Origin: PALSA-1353 sp050014015
Lineage (GTDB): Bacteria > Planctomycetota > Phycisphaerae > Tepidisphaerales > Tepidisphaeraceae
Assembly (NCBI GenBank): GCA_050014015.1
Contig: JBEKEC010000014.1
Location: 1-64,000 of the forward strand
DNA: 64,000 nt
Reading direction: 5' to 3'
Part shown: in pieces, positions 33,463 through 41,397 of the stretch
Layout: every line of letters begins with the position of its first letter
Position numbering within the stretch: position 1 is the stretch's first letter
The notes under the pieces: generated by a model
The model's input: only the letters and a program-made list of their open reading frames with translations
Databases searched by the model: none
What the model was told of the DNA's origin: nothing
Position numbers and translations under genes: made by a program

Positions 33463-35007
33463 TCAATCCTCCAAAACGCGCCGCTTCACAATTCTGGCAC
33501 CGGGCCCGACAATGACCTGGTCGGCAGGGACGTTGCCGACCACGGTCGCGCGGGCGCCGACGACTGCCCGATCGCCGATGGTCACACCCGGCCCGACGAA
33601 GGCATCGGCGGCGATCCAGACTTCCTCGCCGATGACGATCGGCGGCTTAAGCAGCGGAAACCGCCGGGTGGTGTAATCGTGAGTGCCGGCGCACAGGTGA
33701 GCGTACTGGCTGATGGTCGTCGCGCGGCCGATGGTGATTTTGCCGAGGGAATAGAGGATCGCGTAATCACCGATGACGACGTTGTCGCCAAGTTCGAGGT
33801 TCCAGGGGATTTCGATGAGGGCGGTGGGACGGATGCGGACCCCCTTGCCGAGCCGGGCGCCGAACAGCGTCAGCAGAAGCCGGCGCCAGCCGTACCAGTT
33901 GTGAAACGACAGTCGGAACAGCGACGCCCGAACGATCATCCACAGTGCGCGTTTGAAGTTTTCCATGGGATTCCAGGGGCTGGATTGGGTTTTTCGGCGA
34001 TGGTCGGGGAGGAAAGCGTGGGCCACGGCGGGCGTCGGCGGGGCGGCGGGCGGTTGGGGGGGCGCCGGGGGTTGCCGCGGCGCGGGCGGCTCGACGGCGG
34101 GCAATGCCGCCGCCGCCATCTCCGGCTCAGCGGGCATTCCACCCCCCTCGGCAATCGCCAGCCCGCTGATTTCCATCGGCTCGTTTCCTCCCGTCCGGAC
34201 CAGTTCATTGTATTTTGCACGAATGAACAGTTCGTAGGTGCTGATAAGCAGGCAGAGCGTCAGCCCCGGCCGGCGATCGAGGATTCCGCCGCGGATGAAA
34301 TACATGTACACGAACCGCAGGAGCCAGGGGAGCGCCAGTTTCGGGGCGATGCAGTATTTGACGTACCGGCGTCGAGCCACGCGGTCGTTGAAAAACCGCC
34401 ACCATCCGGGCCAGGGTTCGCGGTGCCGGTAGATTTCCATCGCTTCCAGCGTGGAATACCGATTGTGCTTGGCGATGAAATGTTCCAGCCCGCGGCGGTC
34501 CTGGTGATGCAGCAGATGGCGCAGATGGCTGGTCGGACCCTGGACGATCATGTGTTCGTGGACGTTGCGCTCCTCATAGCGCGCCCGGCCGCGTTTGAAC
34601 AGCCGCAGGTTCCATGCGGGAAAATAGGCGCAATGATGAATCTCCCGGCCCATGAAGAGGGTGACGCGGTTGAGAAAGAACCCGGCGTGCGGGACGTTCT
34701 GCACGGGCCGGGAAATGACCTGGAGGATTTCCTCCCGGAGTTGGGGGGTGACGGATTCGTCGGCATCGAGAATGAGAATCCAGGGCGATTCGAACGGCAG
34801 GTGGTCCAGCGCCCAGTTTTTCTGGCGGGCGTAGCCCTCCCAGGGCTTGTCGACGACCACCGCGCCGAAGCCGGCGGCGATCTGGCGCGTGCGGTCCGTC
34901 GAGCCGCTGTCCACCACAAAAACGCGATGGACCCATCCCTGCACGCTTTGCAGCGTATGCGGAAGGTTCAACTCCTCGTTATAGGTCTGAATCAGGACAT
35001 CGACCAT
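33463..35007 (-). CDS. fusion of a GT2 glycosyltransferase and a hexapeptide-repeat acetyltransferase
   Basis: 514 residues. Residues 1-290 are a GT2 (WaaE-like) glycosyltransferase: VDVLIQTYNEELNLPHTL, VVDSGSTDRT, LILDADESVTPQL (DXD). A Pro-rich linker (VEPPAPRQPPAPPQPPAAPP, about 298-340) joins it to a left-handed beta-helix acyltransferase (about 350-514; GVRIRPTALIEIPWNLELGD, TISQYAHLCAGTHDY, EVWIAADAFVGPGVTIGD) of the WcaF/colanic type. These activities are normally encoded by separate genes. Predicted to add a sugar and O-acetylate it in surface polysaccharide synthesis. Confidence 0.9.
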   Translation of the reverse strand: MVDVLIQTYNEELNLPHTLQSVQGWVHRVFVVDSGSTDRTRQIAAGFGAVVVDKPWEGYARQKNWALDHLPFESPWILILDADESVTPQLREEILQVISRPVQNVPHAGFFLNRVTLFMGREIHHCAYFPAWNLRLFKRGRARYEERNVHEHMIVQGPTSHLRHLLHHQDRRGLEHFIAKHNRYSTLEAMEIYRHREPWPGWWRFFNDRVARRRYVKYCIAPKLALPWLLRFVYMYFIRGGILDRRPGLTLCLLISTYELFIRAKYNELVRTGGNEPMEISGLAIAEGGGMPAEPEMAAAALPAVEPPAPRQPPAPPQPPAAPPTPAVAHAFLPDHRRKTQSSPWNPMENFKRALWMIVRASLFRLSFHNWYGWRRLLLTLFGARLGKGVRIRPTALIEIPWNLELGDNVVIGDYAILYSLGKITIGRATTISQYAHLCAGTHDYTTRRFPLLKPPIVIGEEVWIAADAFVGPGVTIGDRAVVGARATVVGNVPADQVIVGPGARIVKRRVLED

Positions 35008-35044
35008 GGGTGCGCCCGTCAGCGTACTCTTATATCGGAAGTAA

Positions 35045-35138
35045 GGTCATTGGTCATTTGTCATTGGTCATTTGCCATTGGTCATTTGTCATTGGCCAAT
35101 TCTCTTTACAAATGACCAATGACCAATGACAAATGACA
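35045..35138. repeat. word-repeat hairpin, 'tcattggtcatttg' family
   Basis: The left side repeats tcattggtcatttgtcattg. The right side repeats the complement caaatgaccaatgaccaatg. They pair across a short loop near 35095-35108. It lies in the divergent space between the GT2 fusion and the GT4 gene. A shorter word of the same kind (cattggtcattgg) lies at 41964-41976, where it forms the tlyA start and the end of lpxK. Confidence 0.85.
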
Positions 35139-35141
35139 TTC

Positions 35142-36251
35142 ATGCGCGTCCTCCACCTGACGGCCGGTTCGGATGCCGGGGGCGTCAGCCGGTATATCTT
35201 CGATTTATGCGCCGCGATGCAGGCGGCGGGGCATGAAGTGGCGGTTGCCGGCGAACCGGGGGCTTGGCACGATAGGTTCGTCAAAGCGCCGTGGCCGTGG
35301 ATCGATTCTCCGCTCAAGGGCGGGCCGTGGACATTGATGCGGGCGGCGCGCGGGCTGAGGAAATATCTGGCCGACCATCCCGTCGACGTGCTCCATTGCC
35401 ATTACCGCAGGACGACCCTGGTGGCTCGGCGGCTGCAAAGAACCTTCCGCGTACCCGTGCTTTACACGTTGCACTTGTCGCACATTCCGCTCGGCGGGCC
35501 GTGGGGATGGCTGAGCAATTTCGGCGATCACGTTCACGCACCGTCCAGCGAAGGGCGGCAATGGCTGATCGACGAGGCGCGGGTGCCGGCCGAACGCATC
35601 ACGCTCATTCCTCACGGGATTCATGCGGAGCGATTTCCGGTTCCCGATGCGGCTGCCAGGCAGGCGGCGCGGGCGAAACTGGCATTGGCCGAGGAGCACG
35701 TCGTCGCGCTCTACCTGGGCCGGTTGGAAGATCCGAAGAACGAATCATGGCTGATTGATCTGGCGGAGAGTTCGCGCCAATCGTTGCCGGGGCTGCGCGT
35801 GCTGCTGGCGGGCGAGGGGCCGAACGAAAATGCGGTCAAGGATCAAATCGAGCGGCGGGGAGTCGGGGATCGGGTGCGGATGCTGGGGCCGAGCGAGCCG
35901 TTGCCGCTGCTGCACGCGGCCGACGCCCTGCTGTTGCCATCGGCGCGCGAGGGGTTCTCATACGCCTGCGCCGAAGCGATGTGCGCGGGCGTGCCCGTGC
36001 TTCGGACGCGAACCAGCGGCACGAAGGAATTGATCGTCGAGGGCACCACCGGCCGGTCGGTGGCCATCGAGCGCCAGGCATTTCTCCGCGCTTCGGTTGA
36101 ATTTCTGTCGGATAAAGCCGCCCTGCGGCGGATGGGCGACGCGGCGGCCGAGCATATTCGCCGCAATTTCACCTTCGATCGGCAGTTGACCCGGACGGTG
36201 GAGATGTATCAAAGCTTGATCGGGTGTGCCCAATTCTTCGGGCGGGCGTAA
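35142..36251 (+). CDS. GT4-type glycosyltransferase
   Basis: 369 residues from the ATG at 35142. The ATG at 35133 lies in the repeat and adds three residues. GT-B fold: MRVLHLTAGSDAGGVSRYIF at the start and the EX7E signature region LPSAREGFSYACAEAMCAGV (about 263-282) with a donor-binding His/Lys before it. It resembles the lipopolysaccharide/exopolysaccharide glycosyltransferases. With the GT2 fusion upstream it suggests a surface glycan locus. Confidence 0.9.
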   Translation: MRVLHLTAGSDAGGVSRYIFDLCAAMQAAGHEVAVAGEPGAWHDRFVKAPWPWIDSPLKGGPWTLMRAARGLRKYLADHPVDVLHCHYRRTTLVARRLQRTFRVPVLYTLHLSHIPLGGPWGWLSNFGDHVHAPSSEGRQWLIDEARVPAERITLIPHGIHAERFPVPDAAARQAARAKLALAEEHVVALYLGRLEDPKNESWLIDLAESSRQSLPGLRVLLAGEGPNENAVKDQIERRGVGDRVRMLGPSEPLPLLHAADALLLPSAREGFSYACAEAMCAGVPVLRTRTSGTKELIVEGTTGRSVAIERQAFLRASVEFLSDKAALRRMGDAAAEHIRRNFTFDRQLTRTVEMYQSLIGCAQFFGRA

Positions 36252-36268
36252 AGCGCGATGGCGCTGCC

Positions 36269-36679
36269 TCATTCCCCCTCCCCTGGTACTCCGGGGGAGG
36301 GTTGGGGTGGGGGTTCGATTATTTCGAGATGCCGAAGAATTTCCTCGGCTACAGCGTCCGTATCCTTGAGTACGTCATCATCCCAAAACCGCAAGACGCG
36401 TACAGTCAATTCGTTGAGTTGCATCGTCCGGTTTCGGTCGTATTCCGCCTGTGAGCGATCGGAATGTTGACTGCCATCGAGTTCAATGGCCAATCGACGA
36501 GAAGGGCAGAAGAAATCGACGATATAGCCGCCAAGGCGATGTTGTCGGCGAAACCTGTACCCCGCCAAACCTTTGGAGCGAAGCGCCCGCCACAGTTTGG
36601 CTTCAGCGTCAGTAGGCTGACCTCACATACTCCGGGCAAATCTCAAGAGTCGCCTGTCGCGATCGCGGGGGACTTGCAT
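36269..36679 (-). pseudogene. DUF559 (Vsr-like) endonuclease with in-frame TGA
   Basis: The minus strand reads ATG at 36679, MQVPRDRDRRLLRFARSM, then TGA at 36625-36623, then GQPTDAEAKLWRALRSKGLA and on to a normal DUF559 core: RRQHRLGGYIVDFFCPSRRL, AIELDGSQHSD, VRVLRFWDDDVLKD. The RFARSM[stop]GQPTDAEAKLW join fits the family N-terminus (recalled form: ARxLRxxxTDAE..LW), so the TGA replaces a sense codon, most simply CGA. The C-terminus EPPPQPSPGVPGEGE is encoded by the flanking hairpin repeat. Either a pseudogene, or expressed from an internal start such as the TTG at 36568, giving 99 residues that keep the core. Confidence 0.8.
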
Positions 36680-36756
36680 GATGTTGATGTTGCGCGAACC
36701 ACTCCCGATGGTCAAACCCCCACCCCAGCCCTCCCCCGGAGTACCAGGGGAGGGGG
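36274..36756. mobile_element. candidate mobile unit: DUF559 gene bracketed by inverted 42-bp repeats
   Basis: The left end (36274-36315: CCCCTCCCCTGGTACTCCGG and a G-rich tract) and the right end (36715-36756) are reverse complements, with one mismatch by eye. They are members of the GC-rich hairpin family also seen at 10235, 17158 and 59722. The DUF559 gene lies exactly between them. No transposase is present. The element behaves like a cassette with the nuclease as the only candidate mobility factor. Inference. Confidence 0.6.
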
Positions 36757-36869
36757 AAAAGTCGGTGACGTTCCACATTTCATTTGCGTAGGAAGGGGCG
36801 GATTCCTCCGCTTGATCAGGCTCGCGCGTTATTCATGTACCCTTCACGAAAATCCCAGACAATCTGGGG

Positions 36870-37673
36870 ATGATTCACGCAAGGCGGGGCGGCGGTTTTA
36901 CGCTGATCGAGCTTCTGGTGGTCATCGGCATCATCGGCGTGCTGCTGGGGATCCTTCTGCCGGCGGCGGAACACGTGCGGCATCAGGGGTACATCGACAA
37001 GTGCGCCTCAAATCTCCGGCAGATCGGTTTGGGAATCTCCATGTATTGCAACGAGAATCGGGGGAATTATCCGCGGACGCTGTATGCCGCAGGCGCGCCG
37101 CTGACGGAAGGCACGGGGTTCACCGCCGCCGATCCGTTCCAGGCCGGCGGCGTTTCGGCGAACGATCTGACCGCGGCGCCGTATCTTTTGCTGCGGGCCG
37201 AACATCTGCCCACCGAGATTTTCATCTGTCCATATAACGACGACACGAACTATGAAATCGACCCGGCCGATCCCGCAAAGCACAGCAACTTCACGGATTG
37301 GACGAAGAATCTGGCCTACAGTTTTGCCAATCCATATCCCAGCGCCGCGGTGGCGGATGCGGGATACCGGCTGACCAGCCACATGCGCGGCGATTTTCCG
37401 GTGGCCGCGGACCTGAATCCCGGCGTCACCGCATACGCAAACGTCACCGTGGCCAAGGTGGATGCGGGGGAGCGCGTCAACGAGCAGGCAAACAGCCGGA
37501 ACCACGAGCAGGACGGCCAGAACGTCCTGTATGCCGATGGCCACGCTTCGTTCGAGGACACCTGCCTGTGCGGGATCGGGCGGGACAATGTTTACACCAA
37601 TCAGGCCAACCAGTTCGACAACGTGTCACCATTATCCTCCACGGACAGCATTCTTCTGCCGCACGGGCAATAG
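36870..37673 (+). CDS. prepilin-like protein (DUF1559/H-X9-DG type)
   Basis: 267 residues. The N-terminal methylation motif GGGFTLIELLVVIGIIGVLL is followed by a hydrophobic helix. Then come CASNLRQIGLGISMYCNENR, a variable middle, and VLYADGHASF near the C-terminus (H-X9-DG-like ending). Type II secretion pseudopilin-type export and assembly is expected; planctomycetes carry many such proteins. It begins about 110 bases after the mobile unit. Confidence 0.9.
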   Translation: MIHARRGGGFTLIELLVVIGIIGVLLGILLPAAEHVRHQGYIDKCASNLRQIGLGISMYCNENRGNYPRTLYAAGAPLTEGTGFTAADPFQAGGVSANDLTAAPYLLLRAEHLPTEIFICPYNDDTNYEIDPADPAKHSNFTDWTKNLAYSFANPYPSAAVADAGYRLTSHMRGDFPVAADLNPGVTAYANVTVAKVDAGERVNEQANSRNHEQDGQNVLYADGHASFEDTCLCGIGRDNVYTNQANQFDNVSPLSSTDSILLPHGQ

Positions 37674-37711
37674 GTTTTCAAATCCGCGCGAATGGGGATA
37701 ATCTTGGGTGA

Positions 37712-38587
37712 ATGAAGAAGCCGGCGATTTTTTTCGATCGTGACAATACGCTGATCGTGAGCGACGGGTATCTGGGCGATCCGGCCCAGGTGAGGCTGAT
37801 TGCCGGGGCGGCCGATGCCGTGGCGCGGGCGCGGGCGCTGGGGTTTGCGGTGGTCACCATCAGCAACCAATCGGGCGTGGCCCGCGGTCTGTTCGGCGAG
37901 GAGGCGGTGGCGGCGGTCAACGAAAAGCTCGATCAACTCCTATGCCGCGAAAATCCCCAGGCGAAAATCGACCGCCACGAATTCTGCCCGTTTCATCCCG
38001 AAGCGGTGATCGAGCGATATCGGAAGGACAGTGAGCTAAGAAAGCCGCGGCCGGGCATGATCCTCCGCGCCGCCGAGGCGATGGAGCTGGAGCTGTCGGC
38101 GTCCTGGGTTCTGGGGGATTCGCCGCGCGACATCGAGGCCGGCCATGCCGCCGGGTGCCGGACCATCCTGGTCAGTGATTTGTCCCTATCCGCGTCGCCG
38201 GCGGCGACGCAGCCGGGCAGCGTCGAGCCGGACGAAACCGTTTCCAACCTGGCAGAGGCCATGGACATCGTTGAAGCGGTCGTCGGGACCGAATCGCTGC
38301 ATCAGCACTCGGTGCAGCCGGATCGCTCCGCCGCCCAGGTCAGCGAGTTGACCAAGATCGAACATCTGGCCCAGGCGATTCTGGACCAGGTTCGCCGGCA
38401 GAACGAACACGTCCCGGAATTTTCCCTGGGCAAAATGCTCGCGGGGATCACTCAGATCCTGGCGATCGCACTGGCGGTGGGGAGCTATTTTTACAAGCCG
38501 ACAGGCGAGCCGCTGATGCCGATTCTGGTCGCCATTTTCCTGCAAGCGCTGACGATCTCCCTGCTGCTGATGGGGAGGGAGAGATGA
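37712..38587 (+). CDS. HAD-family GmhB-like phosphatase with C-terminal membrane anchor
   Basis: 291 residues. HAD motifs: FFDRDNTLI (DxDxT), TISNQSGVARG, RKPRPGMILRAAE and LGDSPRDIEAGHAAG. It is closest in pattern to D-glycero-D-manno-heptose-bisphosphate 7-phosphatase (GmhB), but the zinc-loop cysteines are largely missing (CPFHPE...SELRKPRPG). A linker (about 155-215) with an ATQP phrase leads to two hydrophobic helices at the C-terminus (about 240-258 and 263-285). The membrane anchor is unusual for this family. Confidence 0.8.
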   Translation: MKKPAIFFDRDNTLIVSDGYLGDPAQVRLIAGAADAVARARALGFAVVTISNQSGVARGLFGEEAVAAVNEKLDQLLCRENPQAKIDRHEFCPFHPEAVIERYRKDSELRKPRPGMILRAAEAMELELSASWVLGDSPRDIEAGHAAGCRTILVSDLSLSASPAATQPGSVEPDETVSNLAEAMDIVEAVVGTESLHQHSVQPDRSAAQVSELTKIEHLAQAILDQVRRQNEHVPEFSLGKMLAGITQILAIALAVGSYFYKPTGEPLMPILVAIFLQALTISLLLMGRER

Positions 38588-38610
38588 CCGCCCCACGCGA
38601 GAAGAGAAAA

Positions 38611-38683
38611 CGGAAACGAAACGGAAACGGGACAGGTCCAATTACGTTCGCTCACGAATATTGGACCTGTCCCGTTTTTCCGT
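38611..38683. repeat. REP-like hairpin, 'aaacgggacaggtccaat' family
   Basis: AAACGGGACAGGTCCAAT (38625-38642) and ATTGGACCTGTCCCGTTT (38660-38677) form an 18-bp perfect stem around a 17-base loop, with ggaaacg words extending outside. It lies just after the HAD gene and ahead of the next gene. Confidence 0.9.
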
Positions 38684-38730
38684 TCGCAGCATCTCCCACG
38701 GTTATATCGCTGATGAAAGGAGCGCGAACG

Positions 38731-39600
38731 ATGATGATGCTGGCAAAGATGAAATCGCTGGCGGCGATCGTGGCTGTTTGTGTGCTTATCTCGGCGTTGG
38801 CGGCGGCCGTGACGGTGCCGGCACTCTCGCCCGCGGCGAACAAAGCGGTTATGCAACTGGCCTTGCAGGCTACACCGTTGGCAGATTTGCCAACGCCGAC
38901 GACCGCCGCCTCTACAGAGCCCGCGGCATCCGGGCGCTCCGATGAAACGGCCCAAGCCGTGGCAGCGTCCGGTGATTGGTCCAGGGCCATTGATACCTAT
39001 GCGCGGGAGCTTGCCGACATTCCGGTCGCCGGGTATCGCGATAAGAAGGACTTTGCCTGGATCGTAAGCGAATATGAGAATTCCTTCGCGGTTCAGAACA
39101 AACCAGTCGACTACGATCCGTTCAGGAAAATTCTGGATCAAAAGCTGAAGGATCATCCCAACGATGCGATCTTCACCTGGCGGCTCCATCGCGCATTATC
39201 TGACATTGCCGAAAAGACGCAGGACGTTGCGGCGGAAAAGGCGGAACTGGATGCAGCCATCGCCGCCTATCCCCACGCCATCGAGGGCGATCCGTCCAAA
39301 CACAGCAGCCTGCAACATCTTTACAATCAATATGCATTGATCGTTGCCCAGAGCGATGTGCCGGCTGCCGAAGATTATATTCGGTTCCGGTTCAAAGCGG
39401 ACGCCCGTTTTGTCTATTTTTTCACTCCGCCTTGGTTGGAGTTTTTTCAGAAGAACAAGATGCCGGAGGAGTATCTAAAATTGACGAAGGATATTGTGGA
39501 CCTGTACGACCTGAAGGCGCGCCAGCACCCGACACAGCGGCAATTGCTGCTTCGGTATAAATCCCAGCTCGAAGCGGAGCGGCGGCAAAATCCGTTTTAG
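38731..39600 (+). CDS. exported helical protein, TPR-like
   Basis: 289 residues from the ATG at 38731, chosen because AGGAG lies 8 bases upstream. Signal peptide MMMLAKMKSLAAIVAVCVLI (about 1-26). A low-complexity part with TPTTAASTEPAAS follows, then helical segments with TPR-like pacing (DWSRAIDTYARELADIPV; DVAAEKAELDAAIAAYPHAI). Periplasmic; function unknown. Confidence 0.7.
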   Translation: MMMLAKMKSLAAIVAVCVLISALAAAVTVPALSPAANKAVMQLALQATPLADLPTPTTAASTEPAASGRSDETAQAVAASGDWSRAIDTYARELADIPVAGYRDKKDFAWIVSEYENSFAVQNKPVDYDPFRKILDQKLKDHPNDAIFTWRLHRALSDIAEKTQDVAAEKAELDAAIAAYPHAIEGDPSKHSSLQHLYNQYALIVAQSDVPAAEDYIRFRFKADARFVYFFTPPWLEFFQKNKMPEEYLKLTKDIVDLYDLKARQHPTQRQLLLRYKSQLEAERRQNPF

Positions 39601-39672
39601 CCGTCGAATGCGACTTTTCCCTCATCCACCACGACCTCGACCTCGCGCAGCACCATATAACAGAAATCTGCG

Positions 39673-40284
39673 CTAATCCTTGTACTTCACGCTGCAACCG
39701 TAGGGCTTGGTCTGGGGCGTGGAAACGGGTTTGCCGGACAGAATTTCATCCAGCGCCTGGCGGACGTAATTCACTTTGTCGTTGGACTTTTCGCCCCGCG
39801 GATCGTTGTCGATGGCGCCTTGGTAGAGCAGCGTGCCGCCCGTGCCAATGACGTACATCTCGGGCGTGTTGGTGGCATGGTATGCCTTGCCGGTGGCCCC
39901 GCTGGAATCGTTCAGTTCGGGATAGGAAATGTTCTGCTGGGCGGCCCATTGCAGGTTGGCTTCATTGGTGTCGAAGTTGCTGGAATTGATCGCCAGCCAG
40001 ACGACGTTCTTGCTCTGGTATTGGCTGGCGAGGGTCTGCATGGTCTTGGCCTGGTAATGCCGCTGGACGAAGGGGCATTGGGGATTGGTCCATTCCAGGA
40101 CGACGATCTTGCCGAGGAACTCGTGCAGGCTGACGTTTTTGCCGTTCTGGTCCTGAAGGGTGAAATCCGGGGCCTTGGCGCCGATGCTGGCGCCGGAGTT
40201 TTTGGGGTCCTCGGCGAAGGCTCGCGCGATCAGGGCGACGGATACCAGCGCGATGAGCGAGGCTAACGCAGCGTTTCTCCGCAT
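39673..40284 (-). CDS. exported thioredoxin-like (peroxiredoxin/TlpA-type) protein
   Basis: 203 residues from the ATG at 40284, preceded by AAGGAG. Signal peptide (about 1-24, RRNAALASLIALVSVALIAR...), then APDFTLQDQNGKNVSLHEF, then LEWTNPQCPFVQRHY with one active Cys, and the late TPEMYVIGTGGTLLYQGAID. Belongs to the redoxin family with 'EWTNPxCPFV'. The C-terminal Cys in YGCSVKYKD is part of the family. It is downstream of the DsbD-like gene (55-base gap), so the two probably act in periplasmic thiol chemistry. Confidence 0.85.
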   Translation of the reverse strand: MRRNAALASLIALVSVALIARAFAEDPKNSGASIGAKAPDFTLQDQNGKNVSLHEFLGKIVVLEWTNPQCPFVQRHYQAKTMQTLASQYQSKNVVWLAINSSNFDTNEANLQWAAQQNISYPELNDSSGATGKAYHATNTPEMYVIGTGGTLLYQGAIDNDPRGEKSNDKVNYVRQALDEILSGKPVSTPQTKPYGCSVKYKD

Positions 40285-40339
40285 GAGTGGTCTCCTTGAA
40301 ATTTGGGCCGATTGAGAAGCGTTGTTCCGAGATTCAATG

Positions 40340-41209
40340 TCAATGATTGTTGGCAGCCTGGGCCGGCAAGGCAACTGAGATATTTATTCCGCGGCGTTTT
40401 CCATCCTTGTCGAGGTAGCCGGCAACGGCCTGGAGCATTCCCGGTCCCGGCGTTTTACCGGCCAGAGGCTGTAGCGTAAATCCAATCACCGTCGTGTCCT
40501 GCGATGATTTCACGTCGGTTTCGAGGATATTGTAGTCATCCAGGGCTTCGGGGAGAAAATCGACGGGATCGGGGGCCGGATGGGTCCAGGCGATTTCAAC
40601 GGCAAAGGATCGGGAGGATGGATTTGCGTTGCCGGGGGTTGTGCGGGAATGGACGGCGGCCACTTCGGGGTTGTTGGCCCAGTTCACGGGGAGCTGGCTG
40701 ATCCAGTCGTCGAACAATTCCCGGTTTGCCGGAGCCGGCGACGTGGATGAGCCGAGCGCCAGGCTGGCCGTGGCTTTGCCGGGGATGCAGACGTCCGAAC
40801 AGACGAGCCAGGAGACGGCGGCCTGGAACCGGCCCTGAAAATCGGCGGGGAGATTGGGCGGTGGGGTGATCTTAGTCAGGAGCATGACGGAATCTTCGTA
40901 GCCGAAGGCGACGATATTGCCAGGCTGAACGAATCGGCGTGGGGTGGGAAACTGCAAGAGTCCGGCGGTGAAACCGTCGGGCAGGGTGAAGGTGACGCGC
41001 GTGGGAAGTCCGGCGTCGCCGGGGTTTTTCCAGTAAACGTGCCAGCCTGGATCGATCGACAATCGCACGCCCAGCCAGAATGGTTTGCCCGGTTGGACGG
41101 CGGAAACATCGGCGAGAAGTTCGGCGCGAACGTGCGCGGCGGGTGCTTGGGCGGCGGTCAGGCTCGAGACGAGTGCGGCAACACAGAAATAGAGCGCGCG
41201 GGTGAACAT
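40340..41209 (-). CDS. DsbD N-terminal-domain-like exported protein
   Basis: 289 residues from the ATG at 41209. Signal peptide MFTRALYFCVAALVSSLTAA. The body matches the DsbD alpha (DsbC-docking) domain: PFWLGVRLSIDPGWHVYWKN, PGDAGLPTRVTF, FGYEDSVMLLTKI and WLVCSDVCIPGKA, with the redox Cys pair. It has no membrane or thioredoxin domain, so it is the stand-alone form. Expected to pass electrons to the thioredoxin-like protein encoded next. Confidence 0.85.
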   Translation of the reverse strand: MFTRALYFCVAALVSSLTAAQAPAAHVRAELLADVSAVQPGKPFWLGVRLSIDPGWHVYWKNPGDAGLPTRVTFTLPDGFTAGLLQFPTPRRFVQPGNIVAFGYEDSVMLLTKITPPPNLPADFQGRFQAAVSWLVCSDVCIPGKATASLALGSSTSPAPANRELFDDWISQLPVNWANNPEVAAVHSRTTPGNANPSSRSFAVEIAWTHPAPDPVDFLPEALDDYNILETDVKSSQDTTVIGFTLQPLAGKTPGPGMLQAVAGYLDKDGKRRGINISVALPAQAANNH

Positions 41210-41282
41210 GGAAATATTGTAGGTGCAACCGCGCAATCTTTCATTCGAATGTTCCGACGCCATGACCGGCCAAGAGGAATCA

Positions 41283-41353
41283 AACCACGGATTACGCGGA
41301 TGGGCGCGGATGAATTCTTCTCCTATCCGCGTCTATCCGCGCAATCCGTGGTT
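41283..41353. repeat. hairpin repeat, 'accacggatta' family (copy 2)
   Basis: AACCACGGATTACGCGGATG and its mirrored complement (ending AATCCGTGGTT) form the outer stem. Inner words cgcggat and atccgcg also pair. The same outer words form the copy at 2224-2295. Noncoding, in the gap between the tlyA 3' end and the DsbD-like gene promoter. Confidence 0.85.
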
Positions 41354-41397
41354 CAATTCTCCTTCGAAAGGCAGGTCGGAGTTGTTTTGCGTTTCAC

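Noticed and set aside
33283..35115. 610-codon open frame antisense to the GT2-acetyltransferase fusion.
   Set aside because: The fusion protein has clear motifs; the antisense product is low-complexity and has no recognisable domain.
39597..39656. 19-codon minus-strand frame (MVLREVEVVVDEGKVAFDG).
   Set aside because: Reads protein-like but too short, with no ribosome site; may be the end of a lost gene.
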